From positions 1 to 7,992 of the forward strand of contig CAZPQV010000083.1 in the NCBI GenBank assembly GCA_964588705.1: a stretch of DNA of 7,992 nt. Reading direction: 5' to 3'. How positions within the stretch are numbered: the stretch's first letter is position 1; every line of letters starts with the position of its first letter. Below the pieces are notes generated by a model. That model did no database searches. It saw only the letters and a list, made by a program, of their open reading frames with translations, and was not told where the DNA came from. A program made the position numbers and the translations under genes. Below, piece after piece: positions 7,062 to 7,992 of the stretch. The DNA comes from CAZPQV01 sp964588705 (lineage in GTDB: Bacteria > Bacteroidota > Bacteroidia > Flavobacteriales > Weeksellaceae).

Positions 7062-7160
7062 CTATTTTGAATATAAAAGATAAACATTGTCAACAAAGGC
7101 ATTGGAAATAGCAAAAGAAAAGGGATCGTCATAAAGTGTAATGCTTTCGAAATCTGGATT
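7062..7160 (-). pseudogene. in-frame C-terminal remnant beyond the stop of the 7161-7847 gene
   Basis: Immediately after the TAA (7163-7161) of the upstream gene the same frame stays open for 32 codons and stops at TAG (7064-7062). The translation begins NPDFESITLYDDPF and ends FVDNVYLLYSK. Joined to the preceding DGKRVSKNKFEKLKR it reproduces the layout of TonB-receptor-plug-like tails of Bacteroidota proteins: DGK-x-(I/V)SK-x-E(F), then IESI-x-VLKD, a Y/S-rich stretch, and GVI-x-I-x-TK at the end. A single G-to-T change (GAA to TAA) would account for the stop. This fills nearly all of the apparent gap between the ATPase and this gene. It could be a nonsense-truncated tail, a sequencing error, or a read-through extension. 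Confidence 0.65.
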
Positions 7161-7847
7161 TTATCGTTTTAATTTTTCAAATTTATTTTTAGATACTCTT
7201 TTACCATCAAAATAATAAAAATCAGGAGGAGCAGGCGAAACAATTACAACTTCACCAATTTCAAATAAACCGTCATCCGCAATCAAATTTTTAGATGTAA
7301 GCAAATCAGATTTTGTTAAAAGATGAAAAGATTTATCCTTATAGGAATTCTGATATATTATTTTATTAAACTCAATTAAAATGATGTTTTTTTCTTTTAT
7401 CGCAGATTCAGGAACATTTAATTCAAAATTACTTGCAGTATCGATTTTACCATCATAAAGTTTATCTTTTGTTACTAACTTTATGGAAAAAGGCTGAATA
7501 ATCACATCTTTTGCTGCTGTAATCTGTCCAGCAATTTTTATTTGTTGATCAGATAATTGCTCAATAGAACTGTTTTGAATCGTTTTATTTGGTGAACAGG
7601 AAAGTGATGTTAATGAAATTGATAATAATAAGCCGGCAGCAATATTGTATTTTGTTTTTGAAAGTTTTCCGCAAATTCGTGTATTGGTATTTAGAATTTT
7701 TGAAACGTCCGAAGAGTCTAAATTATCTAAATCCCATACTTTTTTCTCACAAAACTGACAGAACTTTCCCTCATATTCAGGAAGCATTTCATTCCAATTC
7801 TTTTCACACGGCTGATTAATTTTAATTTTCATCAAGAAAGTTTTCAT
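7161..7847 (-). CDS. membrane-anchored protein with Cys-rich N-terminus and carboxypeptidase-regulatory-like domain, apparently truncated
   Basis: The function is unknown. The 228-residue product starts with a small Cys domain: PC (C14), NWNEM, KFCQFC (C30, C33), KKVWDLD and ICGK (C59). I recall this pattern as a Bacteroidota N-terminal family (PC..NW..M...G.FC..C.K.V.D, then CG) that may bind metal. Residues about 68-83 are a membrane segment (AAGLLLSISLTSLS) ending at C84, putting the remainder outside the cytoplasm. Residues 103-205 look like a CarboxypepD_reg/transthyretin-like beta domain ending in EIGEVVIVSP, as in TonB-linked outer-membrane proteins. Then comes DGKRVSKNKFEKLKR, the beginning of a plug-like tail cut by TAA, with its continuation at 7062-7160. 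The start may be the second ATG (M6, 7832), giving MKIKINQPC as in relatives, because the first ATG overlaps a -7-like TATCTTTA (7854-7847). Base composition is AT-rich: 7321-7380 has 11 of 60 G+C, against 30 of 60 at 3001-3060 in the M16 gene. This suggests weaker constraint or foreign origin. Confidence 0.75.
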   Translation of the reverse strand: MKTFLMKIKINQPCEKNWNEMLPEYEGKFCQFCEKKVWDLDNLDSSDVSKILNTNTRICGKLSKTKYNIAAGLLLSISLTSLSCSPNKTIQNSSIEQLSDQQIKIAGQITAAKDVIIQPFSIKLVTKDKLYDGKIDTASNFELNVPESAIKEKNIILIEFNKIIYQNSYKDKSFHLLTKSDLLTSKNLIADDGLFEIGEVVIVSPAPPDFYYFDGKRVSKNKFEKLKR

Positions 7848-7856
7848 AAAGATAGC

Positions 7857-7883
7857 AAAAAAACTCCCGAAACATTTCAGGAG
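7857..7883 (-). terminator. Rho-independent terminator of the gene at the right edge
   Basis: Read leftward, CTCCTGAA (7883-7876) pairs with TTCGGGAG (7871-7864) over eight positions including one U-G wobble, with loop ATGT, followed by seven T (7863-7857). It lies about 33 bases after the stop of the edge gene. Its T-run ends only nine bases before the next ATG at 7847, which leaves very little room for that gene's promoter. Confidence 0.82.
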
Positions 7884-7889
7884 ATTTTT

Positions 7890-7917
7890 ATCTTCGGACT
7901 TCCGTCTTCCAACTCTT
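7890..7917 (-). repeat. heptamer GGAAGAC-type tandem run
   Basis: On the minus strand four consecutive 7-mers read AAGAGTT, GGAAGAC, GGAAGTC and CGAAGAT (7917-7890), so GGAAG-type units recur every seven bases. The run lies between the stop of the edge gene and its terminator. From memory, similar GGAAGAC/GGAAGTC strings are scattered between genes in Chryseobacterium-like genomes. No function is known to me. Confidence 0.5.
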
Positions 7918-7992
7918 ACATATTCCTTCTATATTTCCCACCCACCTCAAACAGCGCCGTCGTAATCTGTCCAAGCGAACAGTGTTTTCCGG
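7916..7992 (-). CDS. C-terminal fragment of a leftward gene, possibly methylmalonyl-CoA mutase-family
   Basis: Only the last 24 codons and the TAA (7918-7916) are inside the window. The peptide contains CSLGQITTALFEVGGKY and ends RRNM. The spacing C-x-LG-x-I-x-x-AL-x-x-V-x-G-x-Y resembles the segment closing the catalytic domain of methylmalonyl-CoA mutase-family proteins (for example CTLGEISDAL..V.G.Y), which are common in Flavobacteriia. This is a recall-based guess from a short piece. That the frame is a real gene end is better supported, because a strong same-strand terminator follows at 7857-7883 and the other leftward frames are weaker: one stops within the fragment and the other continues as an Arg-rich reading. 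Confidence 0.5.
   Translation of the reverse strand, partial: GKHCSLGQITTALFEVGGKYRRNM

Noticed and set aside
7635..7650. C84 of the hypothetical protein as a lipidated Cys
   Set aside because: The residues before it (SLS) do not make a good lipobox and it is 84 residues from the N-terminus; a membrane helix is more likely.

Overview
The window looks like a chromosomal segment of a Bacteroidota bacterium of the class Flavobacteriia, most likely a Chryseobacterium-like member of the Weeksellaceae. The support is moderate-to-low GC with AT-rich intergenic DNA, few Shine-Dalgarno sites, promoters of the Bacteroidota type (TTG plus TAnnTTTG), flavobacterial lipoprotein and Tat-like leaders, and an M16 peptidase/RuvC protein style typical of that group. 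The genus is an inference from overall resemblance; no search was run.

Layout: bases 1-64 hold the unresolved end of a possible rightward gene, followed by a strong two-way terminator (65-100). ruvC (100-654, leftward, GTG start) and a full-length secreted M16 zinc peptidase (744-3482, rightward) are divergent. The M16 gene converges on a lipoprotein serine hydrolase of the class C beta-lactamase/PBP-like family (3533-4678, leftward), with a shared terminator between them. A 254-base intergenic region (4679-4932) with a periodic CTCTGTG-type repeat separates this from a Tat-like lipoprotein metallo-beta-lactamase-fold hydrolase (4933-5853, rightward). A DUF4143-type AAA ATPase follows (5944-7056, rightward) with its own clear promoter. 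It converges with an AT-rich, membrane-anchored hypothetical gene (7161-7847, leftward), whose reading frame continues as protein-like sequence for 32 codons past its stop. The last bases hold the C-terminal end of another leftward gene (7916-7992) and its terminator.

These genes do not form one pathway. They are mostly single-gene transcription units in alternating orientation: DNA repair (ruvC), envelope proteolysis and hydrolysis (M16, serine hydrolase, MBL fold), and two accessory-type genes. I see no phage, CRISPR, IS element, tRNA or rRNA, and no convincing novel multi-gene system. The most informative points are (i) the apparent nonsense truncation of the 7161-7847 gene, which removes a TonB-plug-like C-terminus; (ii) an identical promoter-to-start geometry at ruvC and the AAA ATPase that predicts leaderless or nearly leaderless mRNAs; (iii) a duplicated promoter-region block before the ATPase; and (iv) two kinds of short periodic intergenic repeats.
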